NCBI RefSeq assembly: GCF_006636215.1 | Contig: NZ_VIFM01000054.1 | Coordinates: 1 to 52,578 of the forward strand | Origin: Myxococcus llanfairpwllgwyngyllgogerychwyrndrobwllllantysiliogogogochensis | GTDB lineage: Bacteria > Myxococcota > Myxococcia > Myxococcales > Myxococcaceae | Direction of reading: 5' to 3' | DNA: 52,578 bases | In this document: positions 35,938-42,618 of the stretch, in pieces | Numbering within the stretch: position 1 is the stretch's first letter | Layout of the letters: each line of letters starts with the position of its first letter | Translations under genes and position numbers: made by a program | Notes under the pieces: generated by a model | Database searches by the model: none | Told to the model about the DNA's origin: nothing | The model's input: the letters and a program-made list of their open reading frames with translations, nothing else

Positions 35938-36345
35938 ATGGCCAAGCTGACTGTGGAGATTGTCACCCCCGAGAAGCGCATCCTGTCGGTGCAGGCCGAC
36001 GAGGCCATCGTGCCCGGCGGCAAGGGCCTGTTTGGCGTGCGGCCGGGGCACACCCCCTTCCTGTCGCTGATGGAGCCGGGCTCGCTGACGCTCATCGACG
36101 CGGGCAAGCGTGACGCGTACTTCGTCGCGGGCGGCTTCGTGGAAGTGGCCAACGACAAGGTGCTCGTGCTGGCGGACGCCGCGGAGCACGTGTCCGGCAT
36201 CGACGTGGAGGGCGCGCGCAAGCGCCTGTCCGAGGCGCAGGAGCGCCTGAAGGGCCTGTCCTCCGAGGACGCGCGCTACGAGCTGGAGCAGGCCACCGTG
36301 CGTCGCGAGGCGGCTCGTATCGGCGCCGCGAACGCTCGGGCCTGA
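35938..36345 (+). CDS. atpC: F1 ATP synthase epsilon subunit
   Basis: A 135-residue epsilon subunit. The beta-sandwich reads AKLTVEIVTPEKRILSVQAD then GGKGLFGVRPGHTPFLSLME and DAYFVAGGFVEVANDKVLVL; the C-terminal helical hairpin (ARKRLSEAQERLKGLSSED) that can inhibit the enzyme is present. GCGAGGAGCC precedes the ATG at 35938. It ends 15 bp from the convergent ArsR-type gene. Confidence 0.96.
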   Translation: MAKLTVEIVTPEKRILSVQADEAIVPGGKGLFGVRPGHTPFLSLMEPGSLTLIDAGKRDAYFVAGGFVEVANDKVLVLADAAEHVSGIDVEGARKRLSEAQERLKGLSSEDARYELEQATVRREAARIGAANARA

Positions 36346-36360
36346 GTCAGTCTCCGGGCC

Positions 36361-37038
36361 TCACGGCCAGGACAGCCCCAGCGACTTCTCGAAGCCCCGC
36401 CGGCCCTCGACGGTGAGCCGCACTCCGCGGCCCTCGGGCCGGCGTGCAATCCAGCGCAGCGCGAACAGGCGCTCCGCCAGCGCGGCGCCCAGCGCCCCAC
36501 CCACGTGGGCGCGGCGCTCGCTCCAGTCCAGGCAGCGGCGCGCGAAGGCGCGGCGGCCCTGTGACAGTGTCTGTGTATCCACGCCCCACTTCGCCACGAA
36601 GCGTGTGCCCTCCGGGGTGAGGGCGTAGCTGTCCTCGCCGGACTCCAAGAGGCCGCGCTTCTCCAGGCCCTCGGCCAGCGCCACGCCCAGCGTGCCCGCC
36701 AGGTGGTCGTAACAGGTGCGCGCGAAGCGCAGCGGCTCTGGTACGCGCACGGTGGCGACGCGCGTGGGGACGAGCAGGCTGAGCGCTTCCAGGGCGCGCG
36801 CGACGTCGGCGCTGGCGAGCCGGTAGTAGCGGTGGCGGCCCTGCGCCTCCACGCGGACCAGGTTTCCCTCCAGGAGTTTCGCGAGGTGTCCGCTCGCCGT
36901 CTGCGGGGAGATGCCTGCTTCCCGCGCGAGCTCGCCCGCGGTCCTCGCGGGTCCTTCGAGGAGGCGCGAGAGCATGCCCGCGCGCGTGGCGTCGCCGATG
37001 AGTGAAGCCGTGAGGGCGAGGTCGATGGGGTGGGGCAT
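36361..37038 (-). CDS. ArsR-type winged-helix regulator with C-terminal extension
   Basis: A 225-residue regulator. Residues 1-75 form an ArsR-type winged helix: LTASLIGDATRAGMLSRLLE, then AGELAREAGISPQTASGHLA (recognition helix) and GNLVRVEAQGRHRYYRLAS. A longer C-terminal part (CYDHLAGTLGVALAEGLEKR) with a single Cys and several His could bind a small molecule or metal. The ATG at 37038 begins MPHPIDLALTAS. It is divergent from the flavin-binding gene at 37188 across a 149-bp region with a perfect palindrome, the usual repressor/target layout. Confidence 0.9.
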   Translation of the reverse strand: MPHPIDLALTASLIGDATRAGMLSRLLEGPARTAGELAREAGISPQTASGHLAKLLEGNLVRVEAQGRHRYYRLASADVARALEALSLLVPTRVATVRVPEPLRFARTCYDHLAGTLGVALAEGLEKRGLLESGEDSYALTPEGTRFVAKWGVDTQTLSQGRRAFARRCLDWSERRAHVGGALGAALAERLFALRWIARRPEGRGVRLTVEGRRGFEKSLGLSWP

Positions 37039-37072
37039 GGCGAGAGCTTGAGGGCCAAGCCTACGAGGACGT

Positions 37073-37088
37073 TTCGGCGCGCGCCGAA
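37073..37088. promoter_or_regulatory. Perfect 16-bp palindrome, candidate ArsR-type operator
   Basis: TTCGGCGCGCGCCGAA lies in the divergent region between the ArsR-type gene and the flavin-binding gene. Related elements GACGTTTCGG (37070-37079) and GACGTCTCGG (37132-37141), plus GCGTTTCGAG near 37153, repeat half of it and may form further sites. Confidence 0.5.
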
Positions 37089-37187
37089 CTATCTCGGGCG
37101 GGGGCTTGCGTGGGTGGCCGGGCGGCACGCGGACGTCTCGGCAAGCACCGAAGCGTTTCGAGCCACCCGTGCCCTAGGGATGCGGGC

Positions 37188-37817
37188 ATGACCGAGCCGA
37201 CGAGACACCGTGTGATTGCGCCCCGCATCCTCTACTTCGGAACGCCAGTGGCGCTCCTGAGCACCCTTCAAGAAGACGGCTCACCCAACCTGACGCCGCT
37301 GTCCTCCGCGTGGGCACTCGATGACAGGCTGGTGCTTGGACTGGGTGGGCTGGGCCAGGGCCTGGCGAACCTGGAGCGCACGCGCGAGGCCGTGGTGAAC
37401 CTGCCCTCCGCGTCCCTGTGGCCTCAAGTCGAGCGCCTGGCGCCCACCACGGGCCGCTTCCCCGTTCCGGACTCGAAGCGCGCGCAGGGCTATCAGCACG
37501 AGCCTCGCAAGTTCGAGCGCGCGGGCCTCACGCCGTTGCCCTCCGACACCGTCGCTCCACCCCGCGTCGCCGAGTGTCCCTTGCAGCTCGAGGCCGTGCT
37601 GCTGTCCGCGCGCCGCTCCAGCCCCACGCCCGAGGCCCCCGAGCCTTCCTTCGTCATCGCCGAGCTGCGCGTCACCCGCGTGCACGCGCACGAGTCCGTC
37701 ACCGTGCCGGGCACGCAGCACATCGACGTGGAGCGCTGGCAACCCCTGCTCTACGTGTTCCGCCACTACGTCGGCACGGGCGCGGGAATGGGCCGCAACT
37801 TCCGCGCGGAGACATGA
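37188..37817 (+). CDS. Flavin reductase-like / split-barrel FMN protein
   Basis: A 209-residue protein with a flavin reductase-like FMN-binding split barrel (DIM6/NTAB type). The strand pattern ILYFGTPVALLSTLQEDGSP then NLTPLSSAWALDDRLVLGLG and ANLERTREAVVNLPS fits it. It may reduce flavin or act on a small oxidised substrate. The ATG at 37188 follows the GGGATGCGGGC leader. The adjacent divergent ArsR-type gene most likely represses it. Confidence 0.83.
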   Translation: MTEPTRHRVIAPRILYFGTPVALLSTLQEDGSPNLTPLSSAWALDDRLVLGLGGLGQGLANLERTREAVVNLPSASLWPQVERLAPTTGRFPVPDSKRAQGYQHEPRKFERAGLTPLPSDTVAPPRVAECPLQLEAVLLSARRSSPTPEAPEPSFVIAELRVTRVHAHESVTVPGTQHIDVERWQPLLYVFRHYVGTGAGMGRNFRAET

Positions 37818-37904
37818 CCACCGCACGACGGTGGCCCGGAGGCCCCGACTGATTCCCGCGATTCGCGCTCCTTGTCCTGCTGTAGTTGACCTTACGCCCG
37901 AATC

Positions 37905-37923
37905 GATGCATTTGAAATGCATC
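37905..37923. promoter_or_regulatory. NsrR-type operator (perfect 19-bp palindrome)
   Basis: GATGCATTT-G-AAATGCATC is a perfect palindrome that matches the known NsrR operator core (ATGCATTTnAAATGCAT). It lies 34 bp before the globin ATG, about where a -10 box would be, with TTGACC (37886-37891) upstream as a possible -35. The NsrR-like gene is third in this operon. Confidence 0.85.
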
Positions 37924-37957
37924 TTTAAGCCCGGAAGGGGCGGAAGGAGCGGACGCG

Positions 37958-38341
37958 ATGAGCACGGCGGCGCAGGAGAAGAGCGTTTACGAGCAGATTG
38001 GCGGAGAGCCGGCGATGGCGGCGGCGGTGGACGTGTTCTACCGGAAGGTGCTGTCGGACGACCGCATCAGCCACTTCTTCGAGGACGTGGACATGGAGCG
38101 CCAGTCCGCGAAGCAGAAGGCGTTCCTGACGATGGTGACGGGCGGGCCCTCGAACTACACGGGCAAGGACATGCGCGCCGGCCATGCGCCCCTGGTGAAG
38201 CGCGGGCTGAACGACGTGCACTTCGACGCGGTGGTGGAGCACCTGCGCGCGACGCTGGAGGAGCTCAACGTTCCGGCGCCGCTGGTGGAGCGGGTGCTCG
38301 CCATCGCCGGGGGCGCTCGCGCGGACGTGTTGAACCGCTGA
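37958..38341 (+). CDS. Truncated haemoglobin (group I-like)
   Basis: A 127-residue globin of the trHbN-like group. It has the family start SVYEQIGGEPAMAAAVDVFY, the YRKVLSDDRISHFFEDVDM helix pair, KQKAFLTMVTGGPSNYTGKD and the proximal His region DMRAGHAPLVKRGLNDVHFD. Group I truncated globins turn NO and O2 into nitrate when supplied with electrons. GGAAGGAG precedes the ATG at 37958. It is the first gene after the NsrR-type operator and lies 17 bp before the reductase. Confidence 0.94.
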   Translation: MSTAAQEKSVYEQIGGEPAMAAAVDVFYRKVLSDDRISHFFEDVDMERQSAKQKAFLTMVTGGPSNYTGKDMRAGHAPLVKRGLNDVHFDAVVEHLRATLEELNVPAPLVERVLAIAGGARADVLNR

Positions 38342-38358
38342 AGGACGAAAGGCGCGCC

Positions 38359-39348
38359 ATGGCCAGGGTGAAGCACGAGTCACGGTGGTATCCGCTGGAG
38401 GCCGAGGAGAGCGTGCTGGATGGGCTCTTGCGGCAGGGGGTGGCCGTGCCGAACGCGTGCCGCGCGGGAGCGTGCCAGTCCTGCCTCATGCGCGCGCTGT
38501 CCGGTGATGTGCCGGAGGCCGCGCGCGCGGGGTTGAAGGACACGCTGCGCACGCAAGGCTACTTCCTCGCCTGTGTCTGCCGGCCCGTCACCGGCGCGGA
38601 GCTGGAGGTGGCGGGCGCGGATGCGCTGCGCGTGCCCGCGCGCATCGAGTCCATGTCCCTCTTGTCCCCCAGCGTGCTGCGCGTGCGCCTGACCACGGAC
38701 GCGTCCTTCGACTACCGGGCGGGGCAGTACGTGTCGCTGTTGCGGGCGGATGGGCTGGCCCGCAGCTACTCCCTGGCGAGCCTGCCGCGCGAGGGCCTGC
38801 TGGAGCTGCACGTGCGTCTGGTGCCGGGCGGCGCGATGAGTGGCTGGCTGGTCCGGGAAGCGCGCGTCGGTGACGCCATGGCGGTGCAGGGGCCAGCGGG
38901 TAGTTGTTTCTACGTGCCCGGTCGCCCCGAGCAGCCGCTGCTGCTGGCGGGCACCGGCACGGGATTGGCGCCCCTCTACGGCATCGTGCGCGACGCGCTG
39001 GAGGCGGGGCATACCGGCCCCATCTGGCTCTTCCACGGCGCGCGCACGCCCGAGGGGCTCTACCTCGCGGACGAACTGCGCGAGCTGGCCGCGCGCAACG
39101 TGGGTTTCCACTACAGACCTGGCGTGCTGACGGGAGGAAGCCGGGACGTGGCCGAGGGAGCGCTCGACGTGCTCATCCGCGCGGAGTGTCCGAAGCCCGT
39201 GGGCTACCGGGCGTGGCTCTGCGGCGATTCCGATTTGGTGTTATCCCTGCGCAAGAAGCTCTTCCTCTCGGGGCTCTCGCTGAAGGACCTCCACGCGGAT
39301 GCCTTCCTGCCGAGCGCCCCCAGGGTGGAGGCCGTCGGAGCCCGCTGA
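38359..39348 (+). CDS. 2Fe-2S ferredoxin / FAD / NAD(P)H oxidoreductase
   Basis: A 329-residue three-domain electron carrier. The N-terminal plant-type ferredoxin has Cys in CRAGACQSCL and the final ACVC. The FAD domain has RSYSLAS (RxYS motif), with the ribityl strand AGQYVSLLR before it. The NAD(P) domain begins LLLAGTGTGLAPLYGIVRDA and ends WLCGDSDLVLSLRKKLFLSG. This matches phenol-hydroxylase/benzoate-dioxygenase-type reductases and the reductase half of flavohaemoglobin. It lies 17 bp after the truncated globin and directly before NsrR, so it probably re-reduces the globin haem. ATG at 38359; weak GA-rich leader. Confidence 0.94.
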   Translation: MARVKHESRWYPLEAEESVLDGLLRQGVAVPNACRAGACQSCLMRALSGDVPEAARAGLKDTLRTQGYFLACVCRPVTGAELEVAGADALRVPARIESMSLLSPSVLRVRLTTDASFDYRAGQYVSLLRADGLARSYSLASLPREGLLELHVRLVPGGAMSGWLVREARVGDAMAVQGPAGSCFYVPGRPEQPLLLAGTGTGLAPLYGIVRDALEAGHTGPIWLFHGARTPEGLYLADELRELAARNVGFHYRPGVLTGGSRDVAEGALDVLIRAECPKPVGYRAWLCGDSDLVLSLRKKLFLSGLSLKDLHADAFLPSAPRVEAVGAR

Positions 39349-39350
39349 CC

Positions 39351-39797
39351 GTGCACCTCACCCTCCACGCCGACTACTCGCTGCGCGTCCTGCTCTACCT
39401 CGCCGCCCGCCCCGGAAGGCTCGCGTCCACGCAGGAGCTGGCGGACGCGTATGGCATCTCCAAGCACCATCTGGTGCGGGTGGTGCAGACGCTGTCGGGC
39501 GAGGGCTTCGTGGAGGTCAAAGCCGGGCGCTCCGGAGGCGTGACGCTGGCGCGCGCCACCAAGGACATCTCCGTGGGCAAGGTGCTGCGCGCGGCCGAGC
39601 CCGACTTCGAGCTGGTGGAGTGCTTCAACCGTGAAACCAACACGTGCCCCATCGCCCCGGCCTGTGGGCTCAAGGGCGTGCTGGCGGAGGCGCGGGAGGC
39701 CTTCCTCGCGGTGCTGGACCGGTACACACTGGCGGACCTGGTCGGCCGCTCCCGCAAGGACCTGGCCGACCTCTTCCTCCCCGTGACGGCGCCATGA
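39351..39797 (+). CDS. nsrR: NsrR-type Rrf2 regulator (NO sensor)
   Basis: A 148-residue Rrf2-family repressor. The winged HTH is typical (HLTLHADYSLRVLLYLAARP, then LADAYGISKHHLVRVVQTLS and GRSGGVTLARATKDISVGKV). The Fe-S ligand set is ECFNRETNTCPIAPACGLK, three Cys spaced as in NsrR, where NO damages the cluster and releases DNA. The C-terminal DRYTLADLV is also the NsrR signature. The GTG start at 39351 is two bases after the reductase stop, with GGAG upstream. Autoregulation through the 37905 palindrome is inferred. Confidence 0.92.
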   Translation: MHLTLHADYSLRVLLYLAARPGRLASTQELADAYGISKHHLVRVVQTLSGEGFVEVKAGRSGGVTLARATKDISVGKVLRAAEPDFELVECFNRETNTCPIAPACGLKGVLAEAREAFLAVLDRYTLADLVGRSRKDLADLFLPVTAP

Positions 39798-40054
39798 CCT
39801 CTGCCTCGCTCGAGCTGTTCCACCGCATCGCCGACAAGCCCTCCGCCGCGGCGCGCCGTTACATCGTCGACCACGCGCTGGAGGACCGCGTCGTGTTCCG
39901 CAACCTCGTGTACGCGGAAGCCGAACTGGACTGGACGCTGCATGGCGGCCACTCCACACCCGCACTCTGGGACGGGACACACCTGCACCAGGGCGCGGAG
40001 GCGGTGCTGGCGCGCTTGCAGGCCGTCGTCAACCTGGGCCGCGATGACGCCTGA
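39794..40054 (+). CDS. Cys-less glutaredoxin/thioredoxin-fold protein
   Basis: An 86-residue protein. The pattern LELFHRIADKPSAAARRYIV, then RVVFRNLVYAEAELDW, STPALWDGTHLHQGAEAVLA resembles a glutaredoxin or GST N-terminal fold, with TPALWDG giving the cis-Pro. The active-site Cys is replaced (KPSA at that place) and the protein has no Cys at all, so it cannot be a dithiol enzyme. The ATG at 39794 overlaps the nsrR stop (ATGA), showing translational coupling. It likely assists or senses within the NO operon. Confidence 0.72.
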   Translation: MTSASLELFHRIADKPSAAARRYIVDHALEDRVVFRNLVYAEAELDWTLHGGHSTPALWDGTHLHQGAEAVLARLQAVVNLGRDDA

Positions 40055-40465
40055 CGCGTGACGGCGCGTGTGCCGACTCCCGCGTGATGCTGCCACCTGC
40101 GCGTTCCTCGTGCGCCATGCGCTCCGTGTGAGTGGCGCCGCGAAAGCTTCCGGAGTTGGACACGTGTGCAGGTGCGCGAATGCATGCGGGTGCTCGGGCT
40201 TGCCGCGCGCGTGCTGGTTGCGGTAGTCAGCCCACCCCCGCGTGCGACGGCGGGGGGCACGAGGCAAGGAGGGTGGACGGTGATGACGGCGGGCGTCCTG
40301 GTGTATGGGGTGGACTTCGCTCGCGTGAAACACGCGAGTGGCCTCCTCCTTCGCGAGTCAAGTCCCCACGCGTGTCATTTCGCCGGAAGCCGTGCGCGTT
40401 TCACGCGATTCGCGCGCTTCTCCCTGTCCGTCCAGCCCTGAGCCTCGGTTAATCTCCTCGACTCC
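40055..40465. other. Intergenic region, 411 bp
   Basis: No credible gene. It includes the perfect palindrome at 40320-40338 and a GC-rich stretch. It separates the NO operon from the ADP-ribosylglycohydrolase-like gene. Confidence 0.45.
40320..40338. promoter_or_regulatory. Perfect palindrome CTCGCGTG-AAA-CACGCGAG
   Basis: Perfect 8-bp arms around AAA, 127 bp before the ATG at 40466. Could be an operator for that gene or a terminator of the operon before it. Confidence 0.4.
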
Positions 40466-41494
40466 ATGCCGCTGACTCCCTCTGAGCGCCAGGACAGGTT
40501 CCATGCGGCGTTCGTGGGGCTCGCCATTGGGGATGCGCTCGGCTTTCCGCTGCGCGGAATCCCCCCCGCGAGTCTCGCGCGGCTGCCGGGGCTCGCCGAG
40601 GACTTCGCGCCCAGGCCGCGTGGCAAGTTCGCCAAGGGCCAGTTCAGCGACGACACGCAGTTGCTGCTGGCGGCGGCGGAGAGCGTCATCCGCGAGGGCC
40701 GCGTGGATGGGCGCAGCGCGGCGGCGCACCTGGCGTGGCTGTGGCAGGAGGGCATCATCCTCCAGCCGCCTCGCAGCCTCGCGGAGTCACTCCAGCGGCT
40801 CTCCAGCGGCACGCCGTGGATGAGCGCGGGCGCGCCCCTGGGCACGCGTTGCCCGTCGGTGCTCAGCCGCTCGCTGGTGGTGGGCCTCTTGGAGAGCGGT
40901 CAGCGCGCGCGGCTGCCGCACGACGCGGGTGTGCTCACCGTCATCACCCACAAGGACCCTGTCTGCGCCGCCGCCGCCGCCGCCTTCGCGCAGGCGGCCG
41001 CGCTGGGCATGGAGGAGGAGCCGCTGACGCCCGCGGCCTTCTGCGAGCAGCTGTCGCTGACGGCGGCCGTGCATGACAAGGGGCTGGCCGAGGAAGTGCG
41101 GCACCTGCCCCGGCTCCTGACGTGGGACACCACGCGCGCGTTGACGCAGCTGCGCAAGGTGGGCGTGCCCCCCAGCGAGCTGAAGGGCGTGGACGGGCTG
41201 CCCTCGCACGTGGTGCCCGTGCTGCTGACGTCGCTGTACGCCGCGCTGAAGGTGCCCCACGACTTCCGCGAGGCGGTGGCGCTGGTGCTGCGCTGCGGTG
41301 GAGAAGCGGACGTCGCGGCGGCGCTGACGGGCGCGTTGCTTGGCGCGCACCTGGGCACGCGCGCGCTTCCCGCGCGGCTGCGCAAGCAGGTGTTGTACGT
41401 GGACAACCTGGTGGACACCGCGGACCGACTGTTCCGGGCCCACCAGGTCCGCGAGACGCTGGCCACGGCCCTGGCCCACCAGCGTCGCCGTTAG
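40466..41494 (+). CDS. ADP-ribosylglycohydrolase-family protein (altered metal site)
   Basis: A 342-residue protein of the DraG/ARH family, which removes ADP-ribose from proteins or nucleic acids using two Mg ions. Family motifs: FVGLAIGDALGFPLRGIPP (1-30 region), first metal motif QFSDDTQLLLAAAE (canonical), and C-terminal LRCGGEADVAAALTGALLGA in place of the usual GGDTDTxAA. The last motif loses the first Asp (to Glu-Ala) and the following Thr (to Val) but keeps the second Asp. Catalytic activity is therefore uncertain. No mono-ADP-ribosyltransferase is nearby. Confidence 0.87.
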   Translation: MPLTPSERQDRFHAAFVGLAIGDALGFPLRGIPPASLARLPGLAEDFAPRPRGKFAKGQFSDDTQLLLAAAESVIREGRVDGRSAAAHLAWLWQEGIILQPPRSLAESLQRLSSGTPWMSAGAPLGTRCPSVLSRSLVVGLLESGQRARLPHDAGVLTVITHKDPVCAAAAAAFAQAAALGMEEEPLTPAAFCEQLSLTAAVHDKGLAEEVRHLPRLLTWDTTRALTQLRKVGVPPSELKGVDGLPSHVVPVLLTSLYAALKVPHDFREAVALVLRCGGEADVAAALTGALLGAHLGTRALPARLRKQVLYVDNLVDTADRLFRAHQVRETLATALAHQRRR

Positions 41495-41668
41495 CCCCTC
41501 GACACGCTCCAGGCAGGCGACCAGGCGGGCCGGCCCTGTACTTCCAGGCGGGCTTTGCGCGCTCGTCCGCCCTGCCCACCTTGTCCGGAGGAGTGGGGCC
41601 AGGTGCCGGCCGAGCGGACGGGCGCGCACCCGGGAGTCCCCTTCCTCAGAGCGCGGGAGACGTGAGCC

Positions 41669-42073
41669 GTGGACCTCGAATCGGAACGCCTGGAGCGCAG
41701 CCAACTGGAGTCGCTCTCCACGGCGGAGCTCATCCGGCATGCCCTGGCGGAGACACGCCTGTTGGTGCGCGCCGAGGTGCTGCACGCCAAGAAGGAGCTT
41801 CGCGACGAGCTGAAGGCCGCGCGCACCGCGGGCATCCTCATTGGCGCGGGAGCCGTGCTCGCCCTCACGTCCCTGGCCGTGCTCTTCGTGGCGCTGGGCC
41901 TGGCCCTGCCCCTGCGCGCCGCATTGGGCGTGTTGCTGGTGGGCGTGGTGTTGCTCGCCATCGCCGGAGGCATGCTCTTCCTGGGCAGCAAGCGCGTGCC
42001 CAAGAAGCCGCTGACCCACACCCAGGAGCGCTTGAAGCTCGACTACCAGCTCACGCGGGAGACGCTGCAATGA
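41669..42073 (+). CDS. Holin-X (DUF1469)-type membrane protein
   Basis: A 134-residue protein with the phage-holin-like DUF1469/Holin-X layout: a helical N-terminus (LSTAELIRHALAETRLLVRA, then KKELRDELKAARTAG), two adjacent transmembrane helices (AGAVLALTSLAVLFVALGLAL and LGVLLVGVVLLAIAGGMLFL) and a short basic tail. Despite the name these are chromosomal envelope proteins, not phage lysis genes. The GTG start at 41669 follows GAGACGTGAGCC. It overlaps the next gene by ATGA. Confidence 0.8.
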   Translation: MDLESERLERSQLESLSTAELIRHALAETRLLVRAEVLHAKKELRDELKAARTAGILIGAGAVLALTSLAVLFVALGLALPLRAALGVLLVGVVLLAIAGGMLFLGSKRVPKKPLTHTQERLKLDYQLTRETLQ

Positions 42074-42579
42074 ATGGCAACGGCCGAGGGGGCAACGAGC
42101 TGGTGGAGCGTCAGCGCCACGTCGACCACCGCATCACCCGTGGCATGGATGACCGCGAGCAGGTGGAGCAGACGGCGGACCGCATCCGGGATGAGCTCCT
42201 GCTGACGTTGGAGGAGCTGGACCGGCGGCGCGGGCGGGCCCTCGACGTCCGCTATCAGGTGAAGCAGCACACCGGCGCGCTGGTGGCCGCGGGCGCCGTG
42301 GCCATGGTGCTGGTGGGCGCGGGCGTGGGCCTGGCCATCTACCGCTCCCGCCACCGGGGGGAAGTGCTGCGCAAGAAGCGCCGGAAGGCGCTCCAGCGTG
42401 CGTGGGCGCACCCGGACCAGCTGGCCTCCAGCGCGGACCAACGCCCCGTGGGCGCCGAGCTGGGCCGCAAGCTCATCCTCATCTTCGCCACCACCCTGGC
42501 CACCGCCGTGGCGAAGAACTCCGTGAAGACGCTCGTGCCTGCCCGACAGGCTCCGAGCCCCGCTTCGCTGGAGGAGTAG
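42070..42579 (+). CDS. DUF3618-like membrane protein
   Basis: A 169-residue protein. A charged N-terminal part (REQVEQTADRIRDELLLTLE, a DUF3618 hallmark, then LDRRRGRALDVRYQVKQHTG) precedes one helix (ALVAAGAVAMVLVGAGVGLA) and a basic stretch RKKRRKALQRAW, with a second hydrophobic part near the end (LILIFATTLATAVAKN). It overlaps the Holin-X gene (ATGA), so the two are translated together; the same pairing is common in bacteria. Exact role unknown. Confidence 0.78.
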   Translation: MNGNGRGGNELVERQRHVDHRITRGMDDREQVEQTADRIRDELLLTLEELDRRRGRALDVRYQVKQHTGALVAAGAVAMVLVGAGVGLAIYRSRHRGEVLRKKRRKALQRAWAHPDQLASSADQRPVGAELGRKLILIFATTLATAVAKNSVKTLVPARQAPSPASLEE

Positions 42580-42588
42580 AATCTCTAA

Positions 42589-42607
42589 ATGCGCAGCAAT
42601 TGTGCAT
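42589..42607. promoter_or_regulatory. Inverted repeat in cydAB promoter region
   Basis: ATGCGCA-5-TGTGCAT has 7-bp arms with one mismatch, in an AT-rich pocket 12 bp before cydA. A site for an oxygen- or redox-responsive regulator is plausible. It resembles, but does not match, the 17-bp NsrR core. Confidence 0.35.
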
Positions 42608-42618
42608 AACGTATTCTG

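Noticed and set aside
41669..42579. Prophage lysis cassette (holin-like gene)
   Set aside because: The gene belongs to the chromosomal DUF1469/Holin-X group, its partner is DUF3618-like, and no phage gene is nearby.
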